Below, one piece after another: positions 11,070 through 21,174 of a DNA stretch of 64,000 nt (the stretch's first letter is position 1; each line of letters begins with the position of its first letter). The position numbers and the translations under genes were made by a program. A model generated the notes under the pieces. That model made no database searches and was not told the origin of the DNA. It saw nothing but the letters and a program-made list of their open reading frames with translations. Source of the DNA: Wyeomyia smithii (taxonomy: Eukaryota; Arthropoda; Insecta; Diptera; Culicidae); NCBI RefSeq assembly GCF_029784165.1, contig NC_073695.1:104216255-104280254 (forward strand). The letters run 5' to 3'.

Positions 11070-12115
11070 TTACCAAACAGTTCTAAGCCGTGGTGTGGCC
11101 TTTGCTGTACGTAAGAATCGTCTCCTTTCCACTCGGTCCATGGATGCAGTTCGCCAGCTCTGCAGTCTGCATAGGGTCCGTGGATCGTCTTCCACCTGAT
11201 TGATCCACCTTGAACGCTGTACACCTCTCCGTTTCGTCATTGACGAATTGGTTTCATTAACCATCTTTACCAGGCTGTCGGACGACATCCTTACGATATG
11301 CCCAGCCCACTGCAACCTGTCAATCTTAGCGGTGTAGACGATAGATGGCTCCCCAGCAGCTCCCGCAGTTCGTAGTTCATTCGCCTTCTCCACGTTCCGT
11401 TCTCTCTCTGCAGTCCACCGGAGATGGTACGCAACACCTTCAGTTCGAAGACCGCAAAGGTGCGTTATGCCTCCACAAGCATAGTCTATGTCATATGGCC
11501 GTAGAGGACTACCTGTCTGATCAGTGCCCTGTAGATGGTCAACTTCGTGCGGCTCTGAATTCTAATCGATCAGAGACCAAAATATGCGCGATTTCCTGCC
11601 ATAATGCGCCGATGAATTTCTCGGCAGTTTGTTGTCGGCAGTTTACAGTGAGCCCGGGTACATAAACGCGTCGACCACCTCGATTTCATCACCGCCAACT
11701 TGAACTCGTGATGGGAGGTTAGCTGTCTCCTCGTAATCTTCTTTCTTTCATGTACTTCGTCGTCGATGCATTGATGACCCGTTCAATCCGTTAGTCCGAT
11801 ATACATATCCGGCGAAGCCAAACAGTTGGACCAACTTTTGGAATATCGTGCCACTGCCCCGCTGATCTTATGACACCTTCCAGAGCAATATTGAACAGTA
11901 GGAACCGAAGACCACCACCTTGCCTTAAACCTCTGCGAATTTCGATGGGGCTTTAGAGTGCCTCCGATACTCGAACTACGCACATCACTCGATCCATCAT
12001 CGCTTTGACCAACCGCGTTAGTTTGTCCGGAAATCGTGCATAATTTGCCATAGGGGATCTCGATCGATTGTGTCGTATGCCGATTTGAAATCGAGAAATA
12101 GATCATGTGTTATTA
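11070..12115 (-). pseudogene. LINE reverse transcriptase fossil, C-terminal half
   Basis: Read on the minus strand from 12115, the fragment encodes HDLFLDFKSAYDTIDRD, then (frameshifted) IRRGLRQGGGL and LLFNIALEGVIRSAG, a KYMKERR block, and finally RLQWAGHIVRMSSDSL with DRVERRRFLRTAKAT. These are conserved blocks of the 'endonuclease-reverse transcriptase' LINEs common in arthropods. Several stops and frameshifts, and absence of the YADD region, show it is dead. The 5' half and the endonuclease are not here. Confidence 0.85.
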
Positions 12116-12241
12116 GACTGCTATTCCTTAAAATTATCGGATAAATAACATTTTTTAGGATAACATTGTTTTTGGACTTGGACGGACGAATACTAAGGCG
12201 CTTGTGAACTTCTAAAGGTCTACTTGGCAGTACCTACTTCG

Positions 12242-12254
12242 CCACCCCCTTTCG
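12242..12254 (-). other. Polypurine tract of the copia element
   Basis: The minus strand reads GAAAGGGGGTGGC just after the stop of the copia polyprotein, where a polypurine tract primes second-strand synthesis next to the 3' LTR. No complete LTR follows, because LINE sequence begins near 12115. Confidence 0.5.
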
Positions 12255-12847
12255 ATTATGGAGCTCAATTGTTCGTCGAAGGTCTTCAAATCAACGCCTT
12301 CGTAAAGATGTCCGCCAACTGCTTGTCGGTCCATACAGGTTCCAGTTGTATGCATTCAGCTGCGATGTGATCGCATATAAAATGATGTTCGATGTCAGGT
12401 TTTGAGCCATCCCTATGAAACTACGGTTGTCCTTATAGATCGTCACCGGCTGCACAATCTTAACACCAACATCGCCCAGAAAACTGACTCTTGCAATAAC
12501 GATTTTGCCAATTTGTCCCAAAGCTGGTACCCATTCGAAGTGTAGCCAATCGTTACCGTTTTTCGGCTTTTGTGGTCTAATTTCGTTTCTCTGCTGGCTC
12601 GGGATACATGTCATAGCATTACATGCGAAAATCCATATCCTGTCAAGGTCTGGTTTTGCGTTAATCTGCTTATCTGCAAGGGTTACGTTTCCAGCTAAAG
12701 CAACCGTAGTCCACGATGAGACTTTTATCTGCCACTTGTAATGAGTCGCAGAATCCAATCGATACCAGCTTCTTCACAAAACCAAGGGTCATCTCGTGTT
12801 TCGGAAGGTTGTTCAGTGCTTGTTGACTTGCATGACCGATAACTGCA
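12255..12847 (-). pseudogene. Ty1/copia pol remnant: integrase and RNase H pieces
   Basis: From 12847 on the minus strand, AVIGHASQQALNNLPKHEMT resembles the pre-integrase zinc region. Next comes WIFACNAMTCIPSQQRNE, the end of the integrase core, then VTIYKDNRSFIGMAQN, and after a frameshift HHFICDHIAAECIQLEPV and KQLADIFTKALI, the RNase H end of copia polyproteins. Most of integrase and all catalytic reverse transcriptase motifs are missing, so the element suffered a large internal deletion. It is the 3' part of the same copia whose gag lies at 21180-22032; a gypsy element separates them. Confidence 0.75.
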
Positions 12848-13279
12848 CCGTTTGCCCGTCATTTTCTGCGTCCGTCTTTGTCAAACTTAACCAACTGAAT
12901 GAAGAAAGGAATCACTCTTTCTCCGAAGTCCTTCTTACCCATTAGTTGTCTGGCATGCATCCTTTCATCAAAGGTATACGATCATACTCACACTCATACC
13001 GAATTTCTTGTTGCGTATAGCCTACAGACTGTACACTACCAAGATCGTTCTCTTTCGCTCGCATCCGTACTCTTCCAGTTTATTCAAGCCAGACTTGTCT
13101 CATTCTCGTTATCACGAAGACATGTAACTCGCGCTTCGAACCGTTCTTTTCAGTGCTCGAATCTTGATTTCCAACAAAATAGGGTTGTGCGGTATTCGTC
13201 AGAAATGTGTGAAATCCTAATAGGAGTGCGAGTTATTAGGATTTGTGAAATAACTCACACAATAACTCTGTCCACTACA
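12848..13279 (-). repeat. 3' LTR of the gypsy element
   Basis: 432 bp, in element orientation starting TGTAGTGGACAG and ending ACGGGCAAACGG. Nearly identical to 20746-21174, with a handful of substitutions and one small inverted patch near 13207-13240. The element-side neighbour at 13280-13332 is purine-rich on the minus strand (A tracts and AAAGAAAGAG) and would include the polypurine tract. Confidence 0.88.
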
Positions 13280-13432
13280 ATATTCTCTATGTCTACTCTT
13301 TCTTTTTGCTGTTTTTTTTTTTTTTTTTTTTGTATATATTTGTATATCTTAGGACCTCTTCAGTTTCTTTAATTACAAAATCAAATTTGAAAACCGTTAT
13401 GGTTTTTTTTGTTTTATTTTTCAACGGGACAA

Positions 13433-15562
13433 TCAGTTCTCATACGGCATCCTTCTTTTGCTCCTTACTGATAAATTCTGTAGACGAATTGTAGCAGGTC
13501 CTGGAAAGTTATTAGCCTCTGATTCACCTTCACCGTTCTCTGGTAGTGCAACCATGCCATTTCGGAACTCCGATTCCATCCTAAACTGCTGATGGTTGTT
13601 AAAATCGCTCATCTCATCCTCTTCCGGTTCTTCCTCATATCTAATCGGTGCTTTCCTCATATCTTGCACGTTTCGAGCGTATTGAATGCCATTGTCGCAT
13701 CTTACCACCACTTTTCCACCCTGTCTCGTTATAACCGTGTATCTTTCCGCAGAGAATGTGGGGTCCGTCTTCGATTTACATTGCTGTGCAATTAATACTT
13801 CGTCTCCAACACGAATGTCTGAAGTCTTAGCACCTCTGGTCGTGTCAGCATACTTTTTGCTCACTAATTTGGCTTCTGCATCAATTTCACGCACGTCAAT
13901 ACGATCTAACACCTTCTCACTAGTTTCACTCCAAAGGCTAGGGAACGTACCCCGGTACTTCCACCCAACCATTAGTTCAAATGGTGTAACCTTTAGTCTA
14001 GAGTGGGGTACCAGGGTGTTATGGTTGTGTACAAACCGTTGCAAAGCTGTACGCCAATTGACTCCATCAATTCTAGCTGCTGCCAAGGCTTTAGTAATAC
14101 TCTGATTTTGACGTTCGACCATTCCGTTGGATTGTGGATTTAAGGGAATTGACTTTCGTACCTTTACGCCCTTATCTTCCCAAAACTTACGAAAGATGGC
14201 ACTCTGAAACGATGGCCCATTATCGCTCTGCAAAATCTTCGGACACCCCCATAACTTGAAAATCTCGCAAAGTGCAGTGTTCGTACTTTCGGCCGTTGTT
14301 CTATGCATTTCTATGACAAATAAAAACCTGGAATACGTATCCACTAGTACTAGAAACTCTCCTGAACCGAATCCCGTTGCCGAAAGGAAATCTATTTGGA
14401 GGATTTCCCTAGGGCCATCGGGAAGTTCTCTCAACGACAGGGGTATCGGAGGATTCCTTCTCGCAAGCATGGTGCAGGTTTCGCAATTCTTCACAAACGT
14501 TTCGGTTTCTTTAGCCATTCCTGGCCACCAAAAAAATTCCCGCATAACTCTTTTCATGGCCATCTCGCCGACATGACCACAGTGTGCCGCTTCCAAAGCC
14601 CTTTTGCGTAATGATTTTGGTAGCACGATCTTATCGGCTTTGAAAAGCAGAGAGCCGAGGGAATGAAGATCAAGCCTTTGAGATTCATATGCACGTAATT
14701 CTGGAGCCCAATTGTTGAATTTTAATGCTGCACAAACATGTTGAACTTCTTCATCGTTTTCAGATTGAGTTTCGATATCGTGAAGCGTAATATCGATACC
14801 TGCGTCAATAGCAAATAATAAATGATTACTATGACCGTCATCGAAAGACTCCGCTGTTTGAGAACAATCAATCAACCGTGATAAAGCATCAGCTGCATTT
14901 TCCTCACTTGCAATTCTCTGAATAGTAAAATCGTAAGGTTGTAACCGCAACGCCCACGCTTCGGCTCTTGATATCGCTTTTTTTCCAATCCGGTGATTGC
15001 AGTTGAATATAAACTCGTTCGCCGCTGCGTCTGTCCTAATAATAAATGTTCTGCCAGTAAGGTAGAATGAGAAGCGCTCTACGCCCCAGACAACAGCTAA
15101 TGCTTTTCTGTGAGTCTGGGGGTACTTCTGTTCTGTTGTTGTTAGCGCTTTAGAAGCGCACGCCACGATTCTCGGAGCTTCTTCGCAGCTGAACTGTACA
15201 AGTATTGCTCCGAGTCCTACCGCTGACGCATCCACAAATAACTCCGTGCGATCCGTATTGCTGAAGAATGCCAGCGTTTTGTTTCTTTCCAACGACTTGT
15301 TCTGCAAGGTTTCAAACTCATTTTGCTCCTTATCGGTCCAATAAAATCTCTCCGCGCTAGCAAGTGCGCGTAAATGTTTTGTCTCGGTCGCTCGGTGAAT
15401 CAAAAATCGATCAACAAAAGTAATCAATCCAAGAAAACTCTTTACTTCCGAACAATTGACAGGTGTTCGAAATTTTTTGATAGCGCTTAACTTTTCCTGC
15501 TCGATTTGCCAGCCATTAGGTGTCAAACGGACTTCAAGGCTGCGTTCGATCGTGTTAATCAT
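13433..15562 (-). CDS. Gypsy pol C-terminal part: RT end, RNase H, integrase
   Basis: An open frame of 709 codons. It begins in the reverse transcriptase connection (RLTPNGWQIEQEKLSAIKKF, FLGLITFVDRF). RNase H follows at about residues 95-235 (ELFVDASAVGLGAIL, ADALSRLID). The integrase zinc finger comes next (HCGHVGEMAMKRV...CETC), then the DDE core with LQIDFLSATG, LQSDNGPSFQSA and NGMVERQNQS supplying the three acids. The natural reading frame continued upstream into reverse transcriptase but was cut by the LINE at 15530-16706, so the ATG at 15562 lies in LINE-derived sequence and is not the true start. The tail has an acidic stretch and ends close to the 3' LTR. The enzyme domains look intact; the polyprotein as a whole is not. 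Confidence 0.85.
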   Translation of the reverse strand: MINTIERSLEVRLTPNGWQIEQEKLSAIKKFRTPVNCSEVKSFLGLITFVDRFLIHRATETKHLRALASAERFYWTDKEQNEFETLQNKSLERNKTLAFFSNTDRTELFVDASAVGLGAILVQFSCEEAPRIVACASKALTTTEQKYPQTHRKALAVVWGVERFSFYLTGRTFIIRTDAAANEFIFNCNHRIGKKAISRAEAWALRLQPYDFTIQRIASEENAADALSRLIDCSQTAESFDDGHSNHLLFAIDAGIDITLHDIETQSENDEEVQHVCAALKFNNWAPELRAYESQRLDLHSLGSLLFKADKIVLPKSLRKRALEAAHCGHVGEMAMKRVMREFFWWPGMAKETETFVKNCETCTMLARRNPPIPLSLRELPDGPREILQIDFLSATGFGSGEFLVLVDTYSRFLFVIEMHRTTAESTNTALCEIFKLWGCPKILQSDNGPSFQSAIFRKFWEDKGVKVRKSIPLNPQSNGMVERQNQSITKALAAARIDGVNWRTALQRFVHNHNTLVPHSRLKVTPFELMVGWKYRGTFPSLWSETSEKVLDRIDVREIDAEAKLVSKKYADTTRGAKTSDIRVGDEVLIAQQCKSKTDPTFSAERYTVITRQGGKVVVRCDNGIQYARNVQDMRKAPIRYEEEPEEDEMSDFNNHQQFRMESEFRNGMVALPENGEGESEANNFPGPATIRLQNLSVRSKRRMPYEN

Positions 15563-16612
15563 GACATCCTTCTACGAAAGCTGGATAAACTGGGGCTCTC
15601 CGCTATGCTCGTGAAATGGTTTCGTTCGTACCTGACCGGCAGAGTTGTATGTGTCAGTCTTGGGTCGTCACATTCCGAGCCATTTACAACGTCTTCTGGA
15701 GTGCCGCAAGGGAGCAACCTGGGTCCACTTTTATTCTCACTGTTTATTAACGACGTTGCTACAATTTTACCGCGAGGTACACGACTCCTTTTCGCAGACG
15801 ATGTAAAAATCTTTCGGATTATAGCCTGTCTCGAAGACTGTTTGGAACTACAAAAGTTGCTTGATGCCTTCAGTGATTGGAGCAACCGTAATCTTCTTAC
15901 CCTGTGTGTAGAAAAATGTCATGTGATTACCTTCAGCAGAAAGCTTCAATCAATTAGCTTTCCATACAGCTTGTCTGGGCAACCTCTTCAGCGGGTAAGC
16001 CAAGTTAAAGATCTTGGCGTAATTTTGGATAGTCAGCTTACATTCCGGGCACACTACGAAGATGTCATTTTAAGAGCCAACAAGCAACTAGGATTTATTT
16101 TTAGAATTGCCGATGGATTCCGCGATCCACTGTGCATGAAAGCTTTGTACTGCGCCCTGGTAAGATCGATGCTCGAATCAGCGGTTGTCGCTTGGTGTCC
16201 GTTCAACAAGGTCTGGATTGATCGCATGGAAGCTGTTCAGATAAAATTCGTGCGTATGGCACTAAGGCATCTTCCTTGGCATGACGCTACGAGGTTGCCC
16301 CCCTATGAGCACCGCTGCATGTTATTGGGGATGGAGACGTTGGAGAGAAGAAGATCTAACGCACAAATTATCTTTGTTGCGAAGGTCCTGAATAATGAAA
16401 TCGATTCACCCGCTATTCTCGCAGAATTGAATCTCTACGCTCCAGAAAGGAATCTGCGGAGACGCCAGCTTTTGAACTTGGAGGCAAGGTATAGTCGGTA
16501 CGGCCAGCATAATGCAATTAGGTTTATGTCTACGAGGTTCAACGAGGTTGCAGAACTGTTCGACTTCAACGAACCCATCAACACTTTTTTACGTCGCTTG
16601 CGGATTCGCTAA
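15530..16612 (+). CDS. LINE ORF2 fragment: reverse transcriptase to C-terminus
   Basis: Reads from DFKAAFDRVNHDILLRKLDK through GVPQGSNLGPLLFSLFINDV and the catalytic LLFADDVKIF to a normal C-terminus ending LRRLRIR. The frame is unbroken for about 360 codons. N-terminal endonuclease and the first half of the reverse transcriptase are missing because of 5' truncation. Fragments of the same family lie at 23195-24603 and 43893-44272 (shared FRIADxFRD/E, SxVRS and YExRC blocks), so it is a recurring family in this genome. It cannot be autonomous in this copy; the first coding bases are simply the truncation point. Confidence 0.85.
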   Translation, partial: DFKAAFDRVNHDILLRKLDKLGLSAMLVKWFRSYLTGRVVCVSLGSSHSEPFTTSSGVPQGSNLGPLLFSLFINDVATILPRGTRLLFADDVKIFRIIACLEDCLELQKLLDAFSDWSNRNLLTLCVEKCHVITFSRKLQSISFPYSLSGQPLQRVSQVKDLGVILDSQLTFRAHYEDVILRANKQLGFIFRIADGFRDPLCMKALYCALVRSMLESAVVAWCPFNKVWIDRMEAVQIKFVRMALRHLPWHDATRLPPYEHRCMLLGMETLERRRSNAQIIFVAKVLNNEIDSPAILAELNLYAPERNLRRRQLLNLEARYSRYGQHNAIRFMSTRFNEVAELFDFNEPINTFLRRLRIR

Positions 16613-16706
16613 TTATTTATTGTTAATCGTCTCTAGTTGTTAATTTTATTCATTAAGACAAAAATTGTCAGATGGAATTTGTGAATATAACATAACATAA
16701 CAAAAC
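15530..16706 (+). mobile_element. 5'-truncated LINE inserted in gypsy pol
   Basis: The insertion separates gypsy QFLGF (16716 side) from RLTPNG (15525 side), which join in frame when it is removed. It contains the C-terminal half of a LINE ORF2, a 3'UTR and a short AACATAACATAACA tail at about 16688-16706, typical for LINE 3' ends. CAAAC-like sequence flanks both sides and may be the target duplication. Confidence 0.85.
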
Positions 16707-17099
16707 AAATCCCAAGAACTGGACTGTTTGGCTACTCAATACGCATTTCGCTTCGTTGATTTTAACACCGTGCTCCCTGAGGCGTTCCTGTACCGTGGCC
16801 AGATTCACATCGTGCTCTTCCTTGGTCTTACCATACACCAAAATATCGTCCAGGTAATTTCTAACGCCTTTGCATCCTCCCAATATTTTTCGTTGTAATA
16901 CTTACTGGAAGATATCTGGTGCATTGCACAACCCAAACGGTAACCGTACACAGCGAAACATACCGAACTCGGTGAGAAAGTTTGTTAGATGCCGGCTATT
17001 TTCGTGAAGTTCGATATGGTAGAAGGCATTTGTTAAGTCTGTCGTGGAAAACCACTTACATCCTTCCAATTCCGCGAAGATTTTTTCGAGTGTAGGCAT
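16668..17099 (-). pseudogene. Gypsy reverse transcriptase, N-terminal and catalytic part
   Basis: Two frames of the same enzyme. 17099-16902 encodes MPTLEKIFAELEGCKWFSTT, LTNAFYHIELHENSRHL and LPFGLCNAPDIFQ; 16883 downward encodes NYLDDILVYGKTKEEHDVNL (the YLDD catalytic box) and SSQTVQFLGF. A frameshift lies between them near 16890. The end coincides with the LINE insertion, after which the polyprotein resumes at 15528. Confidence 0.85.
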
Positions 17100-17146
17100 C
17101 GCAAAGGGTGTTCTACGAATGAATTGATTTGGCCCACGAAGGTCTA

Positions 17147-17371
17147 TTACTCATCCGCTTTTGCGTAGGCCTTAAGAGGCCGATTGGATCGAGGCTGGAT
17201 ATTGTAGAGTCCATTTCTATATTCATCTCGACTGGTAAGCAATTTGAACGTTTGCTTAGTAAACGTATTCACTTGCGCTCCGGAGTCTATTAGAAATTCA
17301 CATTTCAATCCTGCAACGGTTGCTATGATTACGCTGTTATCCACATTTTCCGTAACAAAGCAATATCGCAA
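17147..17371 (-). pseudogene. Gypsy aspartic protease
   Basis: The 74-codon frame has the catalytic motif CEFLIDSGAQVNTFTKQTF (D-S-G of retroviral-type aspartic proteases). Stops on both sides separate it from gag and reverse transcriptase, so the element's polyprotein is not continuous here. Confidence 0.8.
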
Positions 17372-17429
17372 AATACTCTGCTTTTCTCATGACAAACAGT
17401 TACCTGTAGGAATAAATAACTATTTTTAA

Positions 17430-18855
17430 GAAATTTTTCGCATACCTCTCAGACCGAACGACCACATTGAAATATTGACAGGAAAATTACAATTCCAATA
17501 AAAGCCCACTTGATTATTTTTGTTTGTTTATTTCACTAGTAAGGACATTCTCAAAGGTATCAGATCAGATTTAATAATCAAACAAATAACATTTCTAATT
17601 TCCTGTTCAAGATTTCAAGTATGAGAAATCTAAGTATTCATGGCTTGTCACTTACAATTTCCTCGGTAGCACTCTCAACAGATTGAACATCAACCTTCGA
17701 ATTAATAGCTGCGATATCTTGTAACGGGAGGTAGAGGGGGTGGGAATGAGGAAAGATAGCGACCTTCACTAAAGCGCCAGGTAGGTCATAAACCTACCGT
17801 GAAGGGGCGAGATTTTACTTTATCTGAAATTCCCGTTGCCCGGCGGGGACTCCTCAGAGTACCCACTTTCACCTATGTAGACCTAAATCGAACATCTGAG
17901 CCACAACACGGAACAGTTCAAAAATACTTGTCCAAAAACAACATGGAATGATTAAAAAAAAAACTAATGGGTAGAGAAGTGTTTACATATATTCTATTCT
18001 TCTGGCTTCACAATTGCTTATGTTTAAGGTTAGTAGATACATTGGTTGGGTCTTACTTGAGCTCAAGGTTTTTCCGCATTTTCTGCGTTTAATCTGCTAT
18101 CAGCATTGTTGTCGATGAGGGCAGCTTAGTCGTCTTCTGCCTCCCACGCGTTCGTGCGTCGGCGGCTAAAAATCCATTAGTCGAAACGAAAATCCGCCAC
18201 CTCGTGGCGAGTAGCTGTGCTCGAATGCTCGTGATGCACAAGCTGGCATACAAGATATTTCCAAGCGGGCGGGATAAGGGTTCTCCACCAACCACGTCGC
18301 GTGCAATGGTCTTGCAGAAGCGGTAAATCGTCGTTTTACTCGATGATTAACTTTCACCACCTTTCTCCGTCGGTAGGGCCGTCGCTGGGCCTGATTTTTA
18401 GCGGTGCAGCGAAACGGGTGGTCTTCTAGCAGCGGGTGGATTTTCCTCTGGTTAGCCGCAGCCCCTAGAGTGGACCTTCGTTTGAAGGATTAATATGACC
18501 TTCAAACGATTTTAATTTACAATTAGCTCAATTCATACAAGTACAATCTTTTCTTTTTTGTTTTACAATAACATAACAATAGGTATTGTTCTTATGGCGT
18601 TACCTGGCTTCTATGATCGCTTTTGAGCGACACACTCCCGCGTTTGTTTCCTCGGTTCGATTTTCTATATAATTTTATCCATTCGGCGGACACTAACGAG
18701 GTAAATCTTGATTTTAGTTTTAAGTTGAGATAAGCTTTAAGCTACATTTACATTTTACTTTATTATTGCACAATTCGATTAAACCTAAGTGGTTTAGCGT
18801 GTTTTAGCTAACTAATTGATGCTTTTTCTGGCACTTCACCCACTAACGATTGTTC
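17430..18855. mobile_element. Unidentified 1.4-kb insert within the gypsy element
   Basis: Gypsy coding similarity is lost between the gag-pol linker (ending about 18860) and the protease (starting about 17400). The intervening DNA has a different character: GC-rich at 18060-18480, with purine-rich GGAGGTAGAGGGGGTGGG at about 17721. It contains a short palindrome CTTCGTTTGAAGG...CCTTCAAACG at 18476-18511. No coding similarity recognised and ends not defined. It may be a solo LTR or another non-autonomous insertion. Confidence 0.4.
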
Positions 18856-18859
18856 ACCT

Positions 18860-20309
18860 TGGCAGTCCAATATCAAGAGGGCGACGTTAAGTTGTACAGG
18901 CTCATTTTGCCACAATTTCCCGATCGAACCCGAAGTATTTTCGAAAAAATTCGGTGGCTTAGAACGCTGAGTCTACATCCGCGATTCACCCTTTGGCGAA
19001 TCCTAGTCGAAATAGAGCGGATCGTAACCGCGAAAATAATTGAAGATCACTATGGGCTGGGAAAGGATCTTGAAGGCAAGATTTGTAACCTGTTACAATC
19101 TGTTGTTCTCATCCCAGAAGGATTCTCAACCTTTAATTGACTACCCTCTGCGCGCGATAATGACCGACATGCTCGCTGCAAATGTCCAACTCGGCCGCAA
19201 CTCAAACAGGTTTTATTTGCAGCACCACAGTTGTACGATTAATGGAATAGGCTGTTACATCTGAAACAGCGCACAGGTACTTGTCCAGTAACCCCTCTCC
19301 ACATAGCACCTCCTGAACGATGATCCTGATAATCTTCTCCCCGTCGAGTTTCCTGGGTGTTGTATCTTCCGCGACTGATAGGTCTACCTCTTTCCCGCTG
19401 ACGAATATTGCCTCCGCTATTCGATCGCCCAACGGCTACGTGAGCAACGATTGCTGACTCCGTGTCACCATGTCTCATATGAAAGAACTTCTCTTTCAGG
19501 CGGATTGCCTCGAGCTCCCTAACTTTATCGACGAGATCACTAAATGTACCTTTGCGACTTAGTACTTTCAGAGCCGTGGTACGTATTTCATAATTCATTG
19601 CGTGTTCTGCTACCGTGCTGACTACTTCCTCGAATTCTTTGTCACCAAACTCACACAGGCGAGCTGTCGCTCCCACCCGCATGATGAAAGAAAGATCGTG
19701 TTCCTCTGGCTTCTGCATCATCAGTGCTAGTTTTCGCCTCTGCAGCATTATATCTGACCCTGCTGCATAATACGCTTTCAAGCGATGCATTGCGTTAGAA
19801 AATGGATATCGTACCTCATCGGGAGCATCGTCACAGGATCTCGTATTTTTGAAAACGTCCAACAGCGTTTGCCCCGCTTTTACCTTAAATATGGTAAACT
19901 GTGTTGTTTCGTCCACTACACCCGCGAGCTTCAAACAATCTGTTAGTAAATCCTTCCACGCTTCAAATTCGTGCCGTCCAATTTCATCACCCTCCGCTTT
20001 CGGTTTACATTCCGGAAGAGTGATCGAGGAAACTGATATTTGGTTGATAGACGACATAAAGCGGGTCATCTCTCGACTAGTTTCCGTTTCTGCATGTTCG
20101 GTTCTACGGGTGCTAGATGGTCCCAAATCAACAAAAAAATCTTCACTGTTAACGGAGCTCGGTTCCTGCCTTGGAGTTTTCAAACTGGTTTGCAGTGACT
20201 TGATTGTCTCGTTGGCTTTACCCAATTCCTTTTTCAGTTGCGTGTTAATTGATTTAATCTCGGCCAGCTCTTTCAATGCTACGTCCAACTTCAAGTTTTT
20301 CTTTTTCAT
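18860..20309 (-). pseudogene. Gypsy gag with zinc knuckles, frame broken
   Basis: The open frame 20309-19239 (356 codons) starts MKKKNLKLDVALKELAEIKS, a predicted coiled coil, followed by a capsid-like helical region (about residues 110-280, with FEAWKDLLTDCLKLAGVV). A basic RG-rich linker precedes the first zinc knuckle CFRCN. A stop interrupts this knuckle; past it the same strand still encodes CLSCGRVGHLQRAC, a second CCHC knuckle, then unremarkable linker to about 18860. Gag packages element RNA. The M at 20309 fits the start because the upstream leader is non-coding and A-rich on this strand. Confidence 0.8.
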
Positions 20310-20745
20310 TTTGCTGCAATAACATTAAAAAATCATTTGTTTTTCAATAGCTTGCGTGTCACACGTTGATTTTTTCATTTTTTTTTTGACGTAAAAACAA
20401 TCTTTTTTTTTCTAATCTTCTTTTTTTATTTTATTTTTTTTTCTGCTGAGCATTTTTTTTTTTTCGTTATCGCCAATCAATTTTTTTTCCATTAAAAACC
20501 ATTTTTTTTGCCATTTTGACTACAGTTTTTTTTCGCCATTTTCCTTCCATGAACGCTATGGTCTTTTTCACTTTTTCCAGTATTTTTTTTGCCATCACAC
20601 ATAACTGAATCCATTACATTACCAATCATTTACTTATTGTGCCCACTATGTCTTTCAACTTCATAATCTAGCCCCAAATTTCCATGTAACATTCATTTTC
20701 GACTTACCGAGGTGGAGCGTCGGCTGCGCCATTGTCGTGCTTGTC
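20310..20745 (-). other. Gypsy untranslated leader and primer-binding region
   Basis: On the minus strand this leader is strikingly rich in A tracts (T tracts on the given strand at about 20390-20590). A candidate primer-binding site, TGGCGCAGCCGACG, sits at plus positions 20718-20731, 14 bp inside the 5' LTR, somewhat farther than usual. Confidence 0.6.
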
Positions 20746-21174
20746 CCGTTTGCCCGTCATTTTCTGCGTCCGTCTTTGTCAAACTTAACCAACTGAATGA
20801 AGAAAGGAATCACTCTTTCTCCGAAGTCCTTCTTACCCATTAGTTGTCTGGCATGCATACTCTCATCAAAGGTAAATATACGATCATACTCACACTCATA
20901 CCGAATTTCTTGTTGCGTATAGCCTACAGACTGTACACTACCAAGATCGTTTTCTTTCGCTCGCATCCGTACTCTCCCAGTTTATTCAAGCCAGACTCGT
21001 CTCATTCTCGTTATCACGAAGACATGTAACTCGCGCTTCGAACCGTTCTTTTCAGTGCTCGAATCTTGATTTCCAACAAAATAGGGTTGTGCGGTATTCG
21101 TCAGAAATGTTGCCAACACTCGCACTCCTATTAGGATTTGTGAAATAACTCACACAATAACTCTGTCCACTACA
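20746..21174 (-). repeat. 5' LTR of the gypsy element
   Basis: 429 bp direct copy of 12848-13279, starting TGTAGTGGACAG in element orientation. A 69-codon frame (20757-20966 minus) lies inside it but is most likely not a gene, since it is LTR sequence. Confidence 0.88.

Larger units (their letters stand above)
12848..21174 (-). mobile_element. Ty3/gypsy retrotransposon, minus strand, itself interrupted
   Basis: Two direct LTRs (20746-21174 as 5' and 12848-13279 as 3' in element orientation) bracket gag, protease, reverse transcriptase, RNase H and integrase in the usual gypsy order. No envelope gene is seen between integrase and the 3' LTR. The element inserted into a copia element, between the protease and pre-integrase regions. 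It was later broken by a LINE (15530-16706) and a 1.4-kb insert of unknown kind (about 17430-18855). A target duplication was not identified with confidence. LTRs differ at only a few positions, so it is fairly young. Confidence 0.88.

Noticed and set aside
12899..13372. 157-codon plus-strand ORF
   Set aside because: It lies within the gypsy 3' LTR and poly-T tract on the non-coding strand; the copy in the 5' LTR does not keep the frame.
13433..15562. ATG at 15562 as the genuine start of a 709-residue protein
   Set aside because: That ATG lies in LINE-derived sequence at the insertion junction; the gypsy polyprotein originally read in from further upstream.
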